From Thiomicrorhabdus immobilis (GTDB lineage: Bacteria > Pseudomonadota > Gammaproteobacteria > Thiomicrospirales > Thiomicrospiraceae), in NCBI RefSeq assembly GCF_021654855.1, contig NZ_AP024202.1, positions 186,001-250,000 of the forward strand: a stretch of 64,000 bases of DNA, read 5' to 3'. Both the position numbers and the translations under genes were made by a program. Below the pieces are notes generated by a model. It had not been told where the DNA came from and did not search any database. It saw only the letters and a list, made by a program, of their open reading frames with translations. Shown in pieces: positions 17,432 to 26,610 of this stretch (position 1 is the stretch's first letter; every line of letters starts with the position of its first letter).

Positions 17432-18517
17432 ATGATTAGTCAAATTGTAAAAAACGATTTAAAACCGCTTACCCTATCCATTGACCATGGAAAATATACC
17501 ACCGAAATTTTAGAAAAATTGGGTAAAGCGGGCGCTTTTCGACACCATATCCCTTCACAAAATAACGGCAAGCTCGACTTGTTTGGCACCATTGCGGACA
17601 TGGCCGTGGTTTCAGAAGAGTGTATGTCTACCGGGTTTATGATGTGGGCACAAACCGTCTGTGCTTGGTATATTGAAAACTCAGACAATGAGTGGTTAAA
17701 AACCGATATTCTGCCAAAAATGGTAGAAGGTGAATGTTTTGGAGCAACTTCATTATCTAATCCGATGAAGTACTTTGCGGGTATTGAAGATTTGAAACTG
17801 TCTGCAGAAGAAACGGAAGACGGTTTTATCATTAACGGAACCTTGCCTTGGGTATCGAATCTATTGGAAGGTTCTAAAAAGCATTTCTTCGGCTCTATTT
17901 TTACGGTCCATGGGAAAAATGGTGAAGAGAACCGCGATGCGATGGCGCTTATTCCTTGCGATTTGGAAGGATTGACCATGAAGCAAATGGTGCAGTTTGT
18001 CGGTATGGAAGGTACCGGTACTTATGCGCTCATTTTCGATAATGCGTTTCTACCTAAAAAATACTTGTTATCCGATCCCGTACAACCTTTGCTTAAAAAG
18101 ATGAAAGCCGGTTTTATTCTTTTGCAGACAGGCATGGCTGCAGGAGTGATTCAAGGTTCAATCAATGAAATGAATAAGTCCAACTTGACCTTGGCAGAAA
18201 CCAATGCGTTTTTAGATGATTCACCAGAAGAGTTGCAAGAGGAATTGGAGGACGCTATCGAGTTTATTCAGGACTTGTGTGAAGCGCCCTATACAGAAGG
18301 TGAGGATTATATCAAATCGGTATTAGAGGCACGTTTACTCGGTGCTGAACTCTGCAAACGTTCAGCTGACTCGGTCATGCAACATGCGGGAGCTAAAGGT
18401 TATATTGTGGATGCAGCGGCTCATCGTAAACAGCGCGAAGCCTATTTTGTAATTATTGTGACCCCTTCGATTAAGCACTTAAGAAAAGAAATCGCTAGAC
18501 TTGAAGAAGCGGCGTAG
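17432..18517 (+). CDS. Acyl-CoA dehydrogenase-fold flavoprotein (possible monooxygenase)
   Basis: A 361-residue protein with the acyl-CoA dehydrogenase arrangement: helical N-terminal domain, a middle beta domain ([12 protein letters not shown], then [13 protein letters not shown]) and a C-terminal four-helix domain. I do not see the catalytic glutamate stretch typical of true acyl-CoA dehydrogenases. The C-terminus instead reads [25 protein letters not shown], closer in style to DszC/SfnC-type flavin monooxygenases. No fatty-acid oxidation genes are nearby. It sits between an OsmC protein and a rubredoxin-linked reductase, so an oxidation of a small nitrogen or sulfur compound is plausible; the substrate is unknown. 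Confidence 0.65.
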   Translation: MISQIVKNDLKPLTLSIDHGKYTTEILEKLGKAGAFRHHIPSQNNGKLDLFGTIADMAVVSEECMSTGFMMWAQTVCAWYIENSDNEWLKTDILPKMVEGECFGATSLSNPMKYFAGIEDLKLSAEETEDGFIINGTLPWVSNLLEGSKKHFFGSIFTVHGKNGEENRDAMALIPCDLEGLTMKQMVQFVGMEGTGTYALIFDNAFLPKKYLLSDPVQPLLKKMKAGFILLQTGMAAGVIQGSINEMNKSNLTLAETNAFLDDSPEELQEELEDAIEFIQDLCEAPYTEGEDYIKSVLEARLLGAELCKRSADSVMQHAGAKGYIVDAAAHRKQREAYFVIIVTPSIKHLRKEIARLEEAA

Positions 18518-18522
18518 GAGGA

Positions 18523-19890
18523 ATGATGAGTCAGCCATATCAAAAGTATATTTGTAAAACCTGTGGATTGATCTATGACGAAGAGTTGGGTGATCCAGAT
18601 TCAGGATTGGCTCCTGGTACACGATTTGAAGATATTCCTGATGATTGGTATTGCCCTTTGTGTTTAGTGAGTAAAAGTGATTTCATTTTGGTGGATACCG
18701 CTAAAAAAATTGCTGGTGGCGAGCAAACAAAACGAAAGGTTAGTAGCCAGGCTGATGTGTTGATTATTGGATCGGGTTATGCCGGATGGCAAGCTGCGGA
18801 AGCGATTAGAAACGAAAACTCCAGTGCCGTAATCACTCTATTAACCGCTGACGATGGCGCGGTATACCCTAAACCCGCTTTATCGATGGCTTTGAGTCAG
18901 AATAGGACTCCAGAGGATTTGACCGAGGCGACCGCCAATCAAAAAGCGGCTGAACTGGAGTTGGGTGTGAAAACCCGTACCAAGGTGATGTCTATCAATA
19001 CTAAGCGTAAAAAAGTGATGACAACCACCGGAAGTTTTAGTTATGACAAACTGATTTTAGCTACAGGTGCCAAAGCCATGGCGCCACAAATCGAAGGTGA
19101 TGCTTCTCATGAAATTGTTACTATCAATGATTTAACGGCTTATAAAAAGTTTTATAAAGCCTTGCAACAGACTAAAAAAGTCACCCTGATTGGCGGAGGT
19201 TTGATTGCTACTGAATTGGCTGAAGATTTGCGTTCGTTTGGTGTGGAAGTGGATATGATCGTTAGGGGCGCCCATTTGATGAGTCAAATCATGCCTGAGG
19301 CGATTTCACATAATTTAGAAGAGAAGTTAAGAGCGCGCGGTGTGAATTTGATATTTAATTCCGAAGTCAAAGAGATGAATTTTTCTGAAAATGGCTATAC
19401 GCTTAAAACCGACCAAGGCGAAACCTATGGTGCGGAATTGGTTTTAGCGGCTATCGGTATTGCTCCGAATATTGATTTGGCAAAAAAAGCCAAACTGGAT
19501 ACCAATTTAGGAATTTGTATCGACCAATATTGTCAAACCAGTGAAAAGGATGTGTTTGCAATTGGGGATTGTGCCGAAGCGGATGGCGTGGTTCAAGCCT
19601 ATCTGGAGCCGATTCGACGTCAAGTGAAAGCACTGGCATCTCATCTTTATGGCAGTTCCGAAGAGTGTTTCAAAGTATTGCCAACCTTGATTAAAACCAA
19701 GACTCCCAGCCTATCTATTATGTTAAGTCCGCCCTTGCATGCAACCCATGGGCAGTGGGAATTGAATATGAATGTCGGTGAAAATCAGCGGTTACACTAT
19801 ACCGTTGATGGCAAAGTCTCGGGATTTGCTCTCAGTGGTGAGTTTGTTACTTCTGCTAACAAACTTTACCAGGAACTTTATTCCGCTTAA
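18523..19890 (+). CDS. Rubredoxin fused to NAD(P)H-dependent rubredoxin reductase
   Basis: Residues 1-55 form a rubredoxin with iron ligands Cys11, Cys14, Cys44 and Cys47 (CKTCG...CPLC). Residues from about 75 to the end are a two-dinucleotide-domain flavoprotein ([13 protein letters not shown] for [16 protein letters not shown] for NAD(P)[11 protein letters not shown] for the flavin). It therefore carries both steps from NAD(P)H to rubredoxin iron in one chain. Rubredoxin reductases supply hydroxylases or O2/peroxide-reducing enzymes; the likely client is the preceding flavoprotein or the OsmC protein, which is inference. It starts at ATG 18523 or 18526 after GGAGGA, 5 bp past the flavoprotein gene. 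Confidence 0.85.
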   Translation: MMSQPYQKYICKTCGLIYDEELGDPDSGLAPGTRFEDIPDDWYCPLCLVSKSDFILVDTAKKIAGGEQTKRKVSSQADVLIIGSGYAGWQAAEAIRNENSSAVITLLTADDGAVYPKPALSMALSQNRTPEDLTEATANQKAAELELGVKTRTKVMSINTKRKKVMTTTGSFSYDKLILATGAKAMAPQIEGDASHEIVTINDLTAYKKFYKALQQTKKVTLIGGGLIATELAEDLRSFGVEVDMIVRGAHLMSQIMPEAISHNLEEKLRARGVNLIFNSEVKEMNFSENGYTLKTDQGETYGAELVLAAIGIAPNIDLAKKAKLDTNLGICIDQYCQTSEKDVFAIGDCAEADGVVQAYLEPIRRQVKALASHLYGSSEECFKVLPTLIKTKTPSLSIMLSPPLHATHGQWELNMNVGENQRLHYTVDGKVSGFALSGEFVTSANKLYQELYSA

Positions 19891-19927
19891 TTATCCATTA
19901 CCTGTCCTAATAACTCTCCAAGCCAGC

Positions 19928-19954
19928 AAGCCCTTTATTTAAAGGGCTTTTTTT
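19928..19954. terminator. Terminator between the rubredoxin-reductase gene and the sigma-54 activator gene
   Basis: AAGCCCTTTA-TT-TAAAGGGCTT followed by a T-run, between convergent genes, 38 bp past the plus-strand stop. Confidence 0.88.
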
Positions 19955-19963
19955 ATGCAGATT

Positions 19964-21667
19964 TTACATCCCCAATTTTTGTAAACGATAGTTAAATTGA
20001 CGGGGAGTCATATTGAGTAATAGAGCCGCTCGGGTTTTATTGCCTCTTGCCATTTCTAGCGCCTGTTGCAAGCGCTCCTTTTCATTTTCAGAAACTTTCC
20101 AGTAAGCCCTTTTTTCATCAGGGCCAGGAATGGGGTCGACAAACTCATGAGTAGCATAGCTTTCAAGCTGCGGTGCTGGAGCGGCAATGGGTTGAGGTGA
20201 TGGCACCACATTTTGTGGAATGGTCGCTGGCTGTACGTTTTCAATGTGAGTGGCGACAAATGCTGGTTGTGTAACAGCGGCAGGTGTGGTGCCGCCACGC
20301 ACAATACCCCGTTCCTCTGAGATGATATGGTTAATCAGTTTTGAGGAAATCAAGCGGTTCTTATCGGCCAAAAGCACGGCACGTTTAATGATGTTTTCTA
20401 ATTGACGAATGTTCCCAGGCCAGTCATAGCGCTCCAAAAATGCCATGGCTTCAGGATCAAAAATCGCGCTTGCCGAATATTCTTGGTTTGCTTGGTTGAG
20501 GAAGTGTCTGGCCAATAGTCGAATATCGCCTTCACGTTCTCTTAGAGGAGGCAACTCAATTGGAAATACGTTTAGACGATAGAATAAATCGAGTCTAAAC
20601 GCCCCATTGTTGACTTGTTCGTGCAGGTCTTTGTGTGAGGCGACGATGATGCGGATATCGATTGGAATCGGTTTGGTGGCGCCTATTCTGGTTATGGTTC
20701 GGTCCTCTAGCACTCGCAATAATTTGGCTTGTAATCCCAAGTCCATATCACCAATTTCATCTAAGAATAAAGTGCCGTGATGAGCCAATTCCATTTTGCC
20801 TTGTTTGGCTTGGATGGCGCCTGTAAAAGCCCCTTTCTCATGCCCAAATAGTTCAGATTCAAGTAAATCCTCGGGAATGGCGGAGCAGTTTATCGCGATA
20901 AAAGGGCCATCCTTACGATGGGAGGCCAAATGGAGCATGCGTGAGAATCGTTCTTTACCGGTTCCGGATTCACCTTGAAGCATAACCGTCACCGAGGTGT
21001 TGGTCGCACGGCCAACTTTATTCAAAGCCGCCATTAAAGCCGGGCTTTCGCCAATGATTCCGTACTGGCTTCCTTGGCCTAAAGCCATGGATCTTAATTG
21101 CTCGTTCTCTTCTTTTAAAATTTGGGTTTGGCGTTGAATCATCGCGTTGACGGCCAATATTTCACTAATGAATAGCGCAATCAATTTGAGTAAGCCAAGG
21201 TCTTTGTCGAGCGAGCGGCGGGGGTTGGCCAAGCGGTTTACAGCCAGTACACCAATGACGATGTTGTTTCGAGTGATTGGGGTGGCAATAAATGAAACCT
21301 TGCCTTCTGGGAGGGTCGAACGGTCTACGGTGCGGAACAGGTAGTCGTCTTCTTTATCGATGTCAGAAACGATGGTAGGGGTTCCTGTGTACATAACCTT
21401 TCCTGAAATCCCTTCACTTATCGCAAAGCGACTGCGGGAAATTTCATCAGCGGTTAGGCCGTAAGAGTAAGCGGTATGTAGATAGCCGGTATCGCCATCC
21501 TGTAATAGGATGCGTCCACGATTTAAGCCCATTTGTCTTGAAATCAGACTGAGAATGGTGCGTATTGCCTTGTCAGGATCGTAGGCATTTTCAATCTGTT
21601 CGGCAGCCTCTTTAATGACAACATATTCAGTGTGATTGGCTATATCTAAATGTTCGACTTTTTTCAC
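19964..21667 (-). CDS. Sigma-54-dependent activator, NifA-like (GAF-AAA-Fis HTH)
   Basis: A 567-residue enhancer-binding protein. An N-terminal GAF sensor (about residues 20-175) is followed by the AAA+ domain with GESGTGKE (Walker A), GAFTGA (the sigma-54 contact loop) and LFLDEIGDM (Walker B). A Pro/Gln/Ala-rich linker leads to a Fis-type helix-turn-helix (NKTRAALLLNMTPRQFNYRLQ) resembling NifA. No receiver domain is present, so it is not a two-component regulator. No nif genes are seen. Sigma-54 promoter matches before cynS, the OsmC gene and the ABC operon, all within 7 kb, make it the natural candidate for their activator; this is inference. Confidence 0.9.
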   Translation of the reverse strand: MKKVEHLDIANHTEYVVIKEAAEQIENAYDPDKAIRTILSLISRQMGLNRGRILLQDGDTGYLHTAYSYGLTADEISRSRFAISEGISGKVMYTGTPTIVSDIDKEDDYLFRTVDRSTLPEGKVSFIATPITRNNIVIGVLAVNRLANPRRSLDKDLGLLKLIALFISEILAVNAMIQRQTQILKEENEQLRSMALGQGSQYGIIGESPALMAALNKVGRATNTSVTVMLQGESGTGKERFSRMLHLASHRKDGPFIAINCSAIPEDLLESELFGHEKGAFTGAIQAKQGKMELAHHGTLFLDEIGDMDLGLQAKLLRVLEDRTITRIGATKPIPIDIRIIVASHKDLHEQVNNGAFRLDLFYRLNVFPIELPPLREREGDIRLLARHFLNQANQEYSASAIFDPEAMAFLERYDWPGNIRQLENIIKRAVLLADKNRLISSKLINHIISEERGIVRGGTTPAAVTQPAFVATHIENVQPATIPQNVVPSPQPIAAPAPQLESYATHEFVDPIPGPDEKRAYWKVSENEKERLQQALEMARGNKTRAALLLNMTPRQFNYRLQKLGM

Positions 21668-21784
21668 AAAAATTCCTGTAATTCAAGGGCTGATTGATGC
21701 TGTGATAACATTTTAAATTTAAAGGATAATTGGATTTCATAGTATCATTTTGTTACTTAAACATGAAGTTAGCAGGGGGTAAAG

Positions 21785-21997
21785 ATGGGTATTTCATGTT
21801 CGGATTATGATTTATTGGAAATTGCCTCAATGAGAGGTGAAAAATTATCTTTATTTTTTGAAGATGTAGACAAAAATCAACAGGTTATAGAAGGTGTTGT
21901 TGACACCCTTTATACTAAGAACGGAGAGGAGTTTGTGGTATTGAAAAATGGTGATGAATATCCTCTCAGTCAATTGCGTTCTATTAAAAAAATGTAA
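21785..21997 (+). CDS. Rof-like Rho-binding antiterminator family protein
   Basis: A 70-residue protein whose start ISCSDYDLLEIASMRG and pattern of short beta strands (LSLFF, VEGVVDTLYTKNGEEFVVL, YPLSQLRSI) resemble E. coli Rof (INCDDYDNLELAC), an Sm-like protein that binds and inhibits Rho. The match is by motif and length only. AGGGGG lies upstream of the ATG. It is divergent from the sigma-54 activator gene and convergent with the porin gene. Confidence 0.65.
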   Translation: MGISCSDYDLLEIASMRGEKLSLFFEDVDKNQQVIEGVVDTLYTKNGEEFVVLKNGDEYPLSQLRSIKKM

Positions 21998-22009
21998 CGG
22001 ATATCAAAA

Positions 22010-22040
22010 GAATTACGTCAGTTAGGTGCTGACGTAATTC
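22010..22040. terminator. Hairpin between the rof-like and porin genes
   Basis: A perfect 12-bp stem, GAATTACGTCAG / CTGACGTAATTC, with a 7-nt loop lies between convergent genes. No long T-run follows on either strand, so termination efficiency is uncertain. Confidence 0.6.
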
Positions 22041-22066
22041 AATGTTGTAATCAATCAAGTTTTTCG

Positions 22067-23287
22067 TTAAAAATTGATATTAGTCCAAATCCACAGTTTT
22101 TGAGTGTCTTTGTTGCTGGCTGTATCAGAAGAAAAATTGGCGTATTTGATACCGGCTAGGTAGTTTTTACCGAATTTTTTCGCTACCAGTAAATCGGTTT
22201 CCGAACCAATGCTGTCACTGTTTTTATCAGATTTAAAGTCATGGTAGATCGCCGCTAATTTGACGCCTGAAATCTTAGTGCCGAGTTGGGCATAAGTATC
22301 TACTAAACCTTTTACCGGAGTGGTTAAAAACTTATCTGCCCAACCGTTGTAAAGGTGCAGGGTCGCTAGAGGTGTTTGAAATGAAGAGGTTCCATCACCA
22401 CCAAGCTTTTCTTGAGCAATCATCGCGCTGACACCACTAAATTTTGTGCCCAATTGAAAATGATAGTAGTCACCACCGGTCGCACTTGGCGCATCGGCAT
22501 ATTTGGATTGATCGGCGAATTCCGCTAGGTAACTTAAGCCAACCCCATCCGAAACCTTTACTTCACCTTTGATGCGTGCCCCAACCGTTTGGCTATCTGC
22601 TGTGCTATCGAGTTTATCGATAAAGTAGCCGTAACCGGTTAAGGTCGTCTTTGGCATGATTTTATAATCAAGTTTTACGGCGTGAGTTGCCATTGGAATC
22701 TGTAGGCCAAGAGGATTGTCCTGCTCCGCAATGTAAGCGTAATCCAAGGTCAGGCCATCGACTTCTTTCATTAAGACATGGGCACCATTGTATACCTGCT
22801 CTGTTTGACGCCAGCCAACATTTCCTAAGAAACGGTTGTCCATGATGATGCGTTGTTTACCCGCTTTGATATTCGATTTGGAAAAGCTGTAATCTATCCA
22901 GGCCTGGTTCAAGCGTGTGATAGCCGGGTCTAATACAATTCCTTTATCAACGGTTGGATTCGCATCCGGTCCTAAAGGCACTTTATATTCATCACGACCG
23001 CCAATGGCTTCCGTGCCAGACATTTCCACAAATGCGCTAAAGCCCTTGAAATCGCCTGTCTTATAGCCAATACGGGTTCGTTCGGTAATGGCGGTTCCAG
23101 ATGGGGCACCATCTACGTCAACGGATTCATAACGAACGGTAATATCCACATTCGCCTTACCGCTGGTTAACGCTTCAGTAAAACTATCTGATGCAACTGC
23201 TGATTGTGAGCCGAAAAGAGCGCTAGTGATTGCTAGAGCAACTGGCGTTAAGATTTTTTTGGTTTTCAAAGACATTTTCATTGTCAT
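22067..23287 (-). CDS. Outer-membrane porin
   Basis: A 406-residue beta-barrel porin with a Sec signal peptide (KKILTPVALAITSALFGSQSAVA) and alternating strands such as VDITVRYESV and TRIGYKTGDFKGFSAFVEMSG, ending in an aromatic residue (WIWTNINF) as barrel proteins usually do. The start is the ATG at 23287 after GGAAACC; a longer frame adds 35 non-signal residues. It follows the ABC permease gene on the same strand after a 149-bp gap, so it probably gives outer-membrane passage for the transporter's substrate. A decamer palindrome lies inside the gene. Confidence 0.8.
   Translation of the reverse strand: MTMKMSLKTKKILTPVALAITSALFGSQSAVASDSFTEALTSGKANVDITVRYESVDVDGAPSGTAITERTRIGYKTGDFKGFSAFVEMSGTEAIGGRDEYKVPLGPDANPTVDKGIVLDPAITRLNQAWIDYSFSKSNIKAGKQRIIMDNRFLGNVGWRQTEQVYNGAHVLMKEVDGLTLDYAYIAEQDNPLGLQIPMATHAVKLDYKIMPKTTLTGYGYFIDKLDSTADSQTVGARIKGEVKVSDGVGLSYLAEFADQSKYADAPSATGGDYYHFQLGTKFSGVSAMIAQEKLGGDGTSSFQTPLATLHLYNGWADKFLTTPVKGLVDTYAQLGTKISGVKLAAIYHDFKSDKNSDSIGSETDLLVAKKFGKNYLAGIKYANFSSDTASNKDTQKLWIWTNINF
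22898..22907. repeat. CCAGGCCTGG palindrome core inside the porin gene
   Basis: Decamer with flanks T and T; the minus strand reads Gln-Ala-Trp in LNQAWIDY. Confidence 0.85.
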
Positions 23288-23436
23288 GTTGGTTTCCTTT
23301 ATTAAAATTTTATGGGCTGTACTTATGTTGGAAATACAAGCCTCATGAGTAATATCAACGTCTTTGTTGTATATCGTTTTTAGGGTGCTCACTGTTTTGC
23401 AAAGAGCGAGCGATCTTTGGAGAGGAGGGTTAAGTG

Positions 23437-24270
23437 CTATTCAACACGCCATGAATAACGTTTGATTAACATCACGGCAATGGCATCAAGCATATAGCCG
23501 ATGACACCGATCACCACCACGATTGCTGCAAGAGAGTCATAGTCCAGGGTATCTCGAGCATCGTTGATTGCGTAACCTAAACCAGAGGTTACACCCAGGT
23601 ATTCAGCTGGAACCAATACAACCCAAGCAACTCCTATCGCCAAACGAATCCCGGCAAATACATCTTGTGCGATGGCTGGCATAATCACACGTCGGAGCAT
23701 TTGAAAACCATCCGCGCCTAGGTTTTTAGCCACGCTGAACCAATTAGGGTCAATACGTTGCACGCCGTGAGCGGTACCAAAGACGATTGGCCAAACGGTT
23801 GCCATAATCAATAGAAAGATAATGGCGTTATCCCAAGTTTCAAACGCTAATACGGCAATCGGCATCCATGCTAATGGGCTGATCATGCGTAAAAATTGAA
23901 AAGGCATATTCGCTACCTGGCGAACCGAAACGAAGTAACCGACAAGTACACCAACGGGTACACCGATCACAATCCCCCAGAATAAACCGATAATGATTCG
24001 GTATAAGCTAGAGTAAATGGTTTCCCAAATCGAACCTGTTTCGATTAGATAAGCCAGGGCGGTAAAAGCTGGCCCTGGTGCGAATCCCGCAAAGGCTTCT
24101 GTATCCGGGTTGGATTGAATGAGTATGCCTCCAATCCACCAAAGTAACAGTAGGATTCCCATTCCCCAAACCGCATTGGAGAAGTTTTGGACGCTATCAG
24201 GAAGTTTCTTAAAGCCAGTGTGCAACTGGCCAAAAGAGAACGAGGGTTTGGATGCTATTGCTGTGCTCAT
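23437..24270 (-). CDS. NrtB/SsuC/TauC-type ABC transporter permease
   Basis: A 277-residue inner-membrane permease with about six spans. The cytoplasmic coupling loop is recognisable in AKNLGADGFQMLRRVIMPAIAQDVFAGIRLAIGVAW (around residues 183-218). The family imports nitrate, cyanate, bicarbonate or sulfonates. Its ATG overlaps the TGA of the binding-protein gene by 4 bp (ATGA), so translation is coupled. The substrate cannot be told from the permease itself; nearby cyanase favours cyanate. Confidence 0.88.
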   Translation of the reverse strand: MSTAIASKPSFSFGQLHTGFKKLPDSVQNFSNAVWGMGILLLLWWIGGILIQSNPDTEAFAGFAPGPAFTALAYLIETGSIWETIYSSLYRIIIGLFWGIVIGVPVGVLVGYFVSVRQVANMPFQFLRMISPLAWMPIAVLAFETWDNAIIFLLIMATVWPIVFGTAHGVQRIDPNWFSVAKNLGADGFQMLRRVIMPAIAQDVFAGIRLAIGVAWVVLVPAEYLGVTSGLGYAINDARDTLDYDSLAAIVVVIGVIGYMLDAIAVMLIKRYSWRVE

Positions 24271-25520
24271 AATACAAAGACCTCTTCTCGTTCAGTTGGG
24301 TTGTTTGGATTGACTCCAGGCACCTTGTCCCAAACCTGGTACTTATCCATCGCATTCTTAACATACTCATAGTTCACCAGGTCTTTGACCACAAAATCGG
24401 TATCAAGGTCTTTTAGGAAATTGGTGTTACCTGCGACTAAGGTATCCTTAAGTTCATCAATGATGAATTTAGTGGCCGATGGGTAAGGGTAAGGGTTAAA
24501 GTCGATTCGACCGACACCCCAGTCTTCATGTTTAATCGCATCTGGATCGGCATAGTGCTCAGGAGCATAGTCTGTCATCGCTTTTAAAACCACTTTAGCT
24601 TTCATTGGCAGGTATTTTTTACCTTCGCGTGAAAGCATGTGAGCCACTTCTTCTTTATGCTCTTGAGCATATAAAGCTCCACGTACGACCGCATTCATTA
24701 CTTTTTGAGACCACTCTTTTTTCTTGTCTACATGTTCATCGTGCATACAGACAACACAACAAGGATGGTTTTTCCAAACGTCACCGGTAAAACGTAACAT
24801 TTTCGCGCCGGCTAAAACCTCACCTGCGGCATTGAATGGTTCCGCAACAATGTAGGCGTCGATTTTCTTAGCCGCTAATGCCGGTGGCATATCTGGTGGC
24901 GGCATGATTTGTAGGTTTACTTGGTTTGGCTTAAGAGGATCTGTCTGGTCTTGGATGACAGGTTCTAAACCAGCGTTTTTCAGCGCCATTTGTAGAACGA
25001 TGTTGTGCATCGAGTACCAATAAGGAATGGCAATTTGTTTACCGCCCAACTGTTCAAACTTTTCAACCCCGGTGTGCTTGCCAACGACTAAGCCTGAACC
25101 ATTGGTGTGCGCCCAGCTGGTGATTTTTACCGGGAATTTGTTGTTGTATCGCATCCAGATTGGAATCGGTTTTAGAAAGTGCACCAAGTTGAACTTTTTA
25201 GCCGCGAAACCTTCAATCAATGGTGACCATCCGCGAATAAGGGTGGGTTTCTCAGCTTTTAAGCCTTCGTCTTCAAAAAATCCCATTGCGTGAGCAACAA
25301 GCAAGGCGCTTGCATCGGTGATTGGAAGATAACCAATGCGCACCACTTCGTCTTCTGGCATTTCCATATTGGCGAAAGCATCTAGAGGTAAACTCATTGC
25401 CGCCGTCAATCCTCCAGCGGCAGCCATGCTGTCCAGGATGAATTCTCGACGTCCTTTTGCAGGGTTAAATTTATAATCTACTTTTGCGGATTCTTCTGTA
25501 ATATCACAAAGTTGGCACAT
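24267..25520 (-). CDS. NrtA/CmpA-type ABC transporter substrate-binding protein
   Basis: A 417-residue binding protein. GRREFILDSMAAAGG near the N-terminus is a twin-arginine-like export signal, and the mature part (VVRIGYLPITDASALLVAHAMGFFEDEGLKAE) has the fold of nitrate/bicarbonate/cyanate/sulfonate binders. A pair of cysteines near the start (MCQLCDI) precedes the signal. The start was moved to the ATG at 25520 because AAGGAG lies eight bases upstream; a frame seven codons longer would cover that site. Ligand unknown: cyanate or nitrate are plausible, given cynS and the cynABD precedent in cyanobacteria. Confidence 0.88.
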   Translation of the reverse strand: MCQLCDITEESAKVDYKFNPAKGRREFILDSMAAAGGLTAAMSLPLDAFANMEMPEDEVVRIGYLPITDASALLVAHAMGFFEDEGLKAEKPTLIRGWSPLIEGFAAKKFNLVHFLKPIPIWMRYNNKFPVKITSWAHTNGSGLVVGKHTGVEKFEQLGGKQIAIPYWYSMHNIVLQMALKNAGLEPVIQDQTDPLKPNQVNLQIMPPPDMPPALAAKKIDAYIVAEPFNAAGEVLAGAKMLRFTGDVWKNHPCCVVCMHDEHVDKKKEWSQKVMNAVVRGALYAQEHKEEVAHMLSREGKKYLPMKAKVVLKAMTDYAPEHYADPDAIKHEDWGVGRIDFNPYPYPSATKFIIDELKDTLVAGNTNFLKDLDTDFVVKDLVNYEYVKNAMDKYQVWDKVPGVNPNNPTEREEVFVL

Positions 25521-25559
25521 GGTAATTCTCCTTAAAGGCAATAAATCGGGTAATTAAAA

Positions 25560-26345
25560 TTAAGAGGCTTTTTGTTCTAATTCGGCTTGTTTTGCTTGGT
25601 CGATTTTTTCAAACTCAGCAAAAAGCTGTTCTTTGAGCTCGATAAACTTAGGTGCGCTACGGTCTCTAGGGTATTCGACAGGAACTTCCAAGGAGCCGAC
25701 GATTCGACCAGGGTTGTGGTTCATAATGACGACTTTATCAGCCATCGCTACGGCTTCTTCGATGTCATGGGTAACCAGCACCATGGTGATGCCTTGGTCA
25801 TGACAAATTTGAGCCACTTCAGTTTGCAGTTGGGCACGGGTGAAAGCATCTAAAGCAGAAAAAGGTTCATCCAGTAGCAGCACTTCAGGCTCCGCAGCTA
25901 AAGAACGGGCTAGGGCAACCCTCTGTTGTTGGCCACCAGAAAGCTGCTGGACATTTTTATCTTTATGCTCTGTTAGCCCAACCATATCAAGCAGGTTCTC
26001 AACGCGCTCTTCATTGCCTTTGTAGGTTCCTGAAAACACGAGAGATAGAGCCGCATTTTCCCTAACGGTCATCCAAGGGTATAAAGAAGGTTTTTGAAAC
26101 ATCATGTTCCACTTGGCATTGGGTTTATATACCGTATGGCCGTTGATGCGGACGGCGCCTTCTGTTGGTATCAACAGTCCTGCCAACATTTGTAAAAGGG
26201 TCGATTTACCACATCCGCTTCGCCCAATTAATGCGGTTAACTGGCCTTTAGGAATGGTTAGGTTGATGTTGTCCAATGTTGGAGAGGTCTGTTTTTTATT
26301 GTAGTAATGGGTGAGATCTGAAATCCAAATATTAGAAGCTGACAT
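25560..26345 (-). CDS. NrtD/SsuB/TauB-type ABC transporter ATP-binding protein
   Basis: A 261-residue ATPase with GRSGCGKSTL (Walker A), LSGGQQQRVALAR (signature) and VLLLDEPFSALD (Walker B), then the His switch in LVTHDIEEA. It powers import through the downstream permease and is the first gene of the minus-strand operon ATPase - binding protein - permease - porin. The start is the ATG at 26345 (MSASNIWISDL), with AGGA seven bases upstream; the longer frame has no homology. A candidate sigma-54 promoter lies just upstream. Confidence 0.92.
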   Translation of the reverse strand: MSASNIWISDLTHYYNKKQTSPTLDNINLTIPKGQLTALIGRSGCGKSTLLQMLAGLLIPTEGAVRINGHTVYKPNAKWNMMFQKPSLYPWMTVRENAALSLVFSGTYKGNEERVENLLDMVGLTEHKDKNVQQLSGGQQQRVALARSLAAEPEVLLLDEPFSALDAFTRAQLQTEVAQICHDQGITMVLVTHDIEEAVAMADKVVIMNHNPGRIVGSLEVPVEYPRDRSAPKFIELKEQLFAEFEKIDQAKQAELEQKAS

Positions 26346-26384
26346 AAATATTCCTAAATGAGTTTTGATTATTGAACGGTATAT

Positions 26385-26400
26385 TGCACTTATACGGCCA
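26385..26400 (-). promoter_or_regulatory. Candidate sigma-54 promoter of the ABC transporter operon
   Basis: The minus strand reads TGGCCGTATAAGTGCA. GG and GC are at the correct spacing and TGC is kept, but the -24 element departs from TGGCAC. The predicted start near 26374 leaves a leader of about 29 nt. Confidence 0.45.
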
Positions 26401-26474
26401 ATATTAGAAATAGATATGAAAATCAACTGGTTAGGGTGTGTTTAAGTTTAAATGTAAGAATTTAAGCTTAAAAC

Positions 26475-26492
26475 TGTTCTAAAATGTATACA
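26475..26492. promoter_or_regulatory. Candidate UAS upstream of the ABC transporter operon
   Basis: TGTTCTAAAATGTATACA shares 13 of 18 positions with the 18-mer at 16618 in the cynS-OsmC region. It lies about 110 bp upstream of the predicted sigma-54 start, an enhancer-like distance. Confidence 0.45.
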
Positions 26493-26610
26493 AAGTTAGT
26501 CAAAATGGTGCGTGTTATGTATTTTTTGGTAAGGGATAAAAGGGAATAAACTTAAAAATGCAGATAAACAGCGGGGTCGGAGTGAATAAGAATGTAAGGA
26601 ATTGTAAGAA

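Noticed and set aside
17440-17979. 179-codon minus-strand frame opposite the flavoprotein gene
   Set aside because: Antisense shadow; the plus-strand flavoprotein has correct operon spacing and ribosome site.
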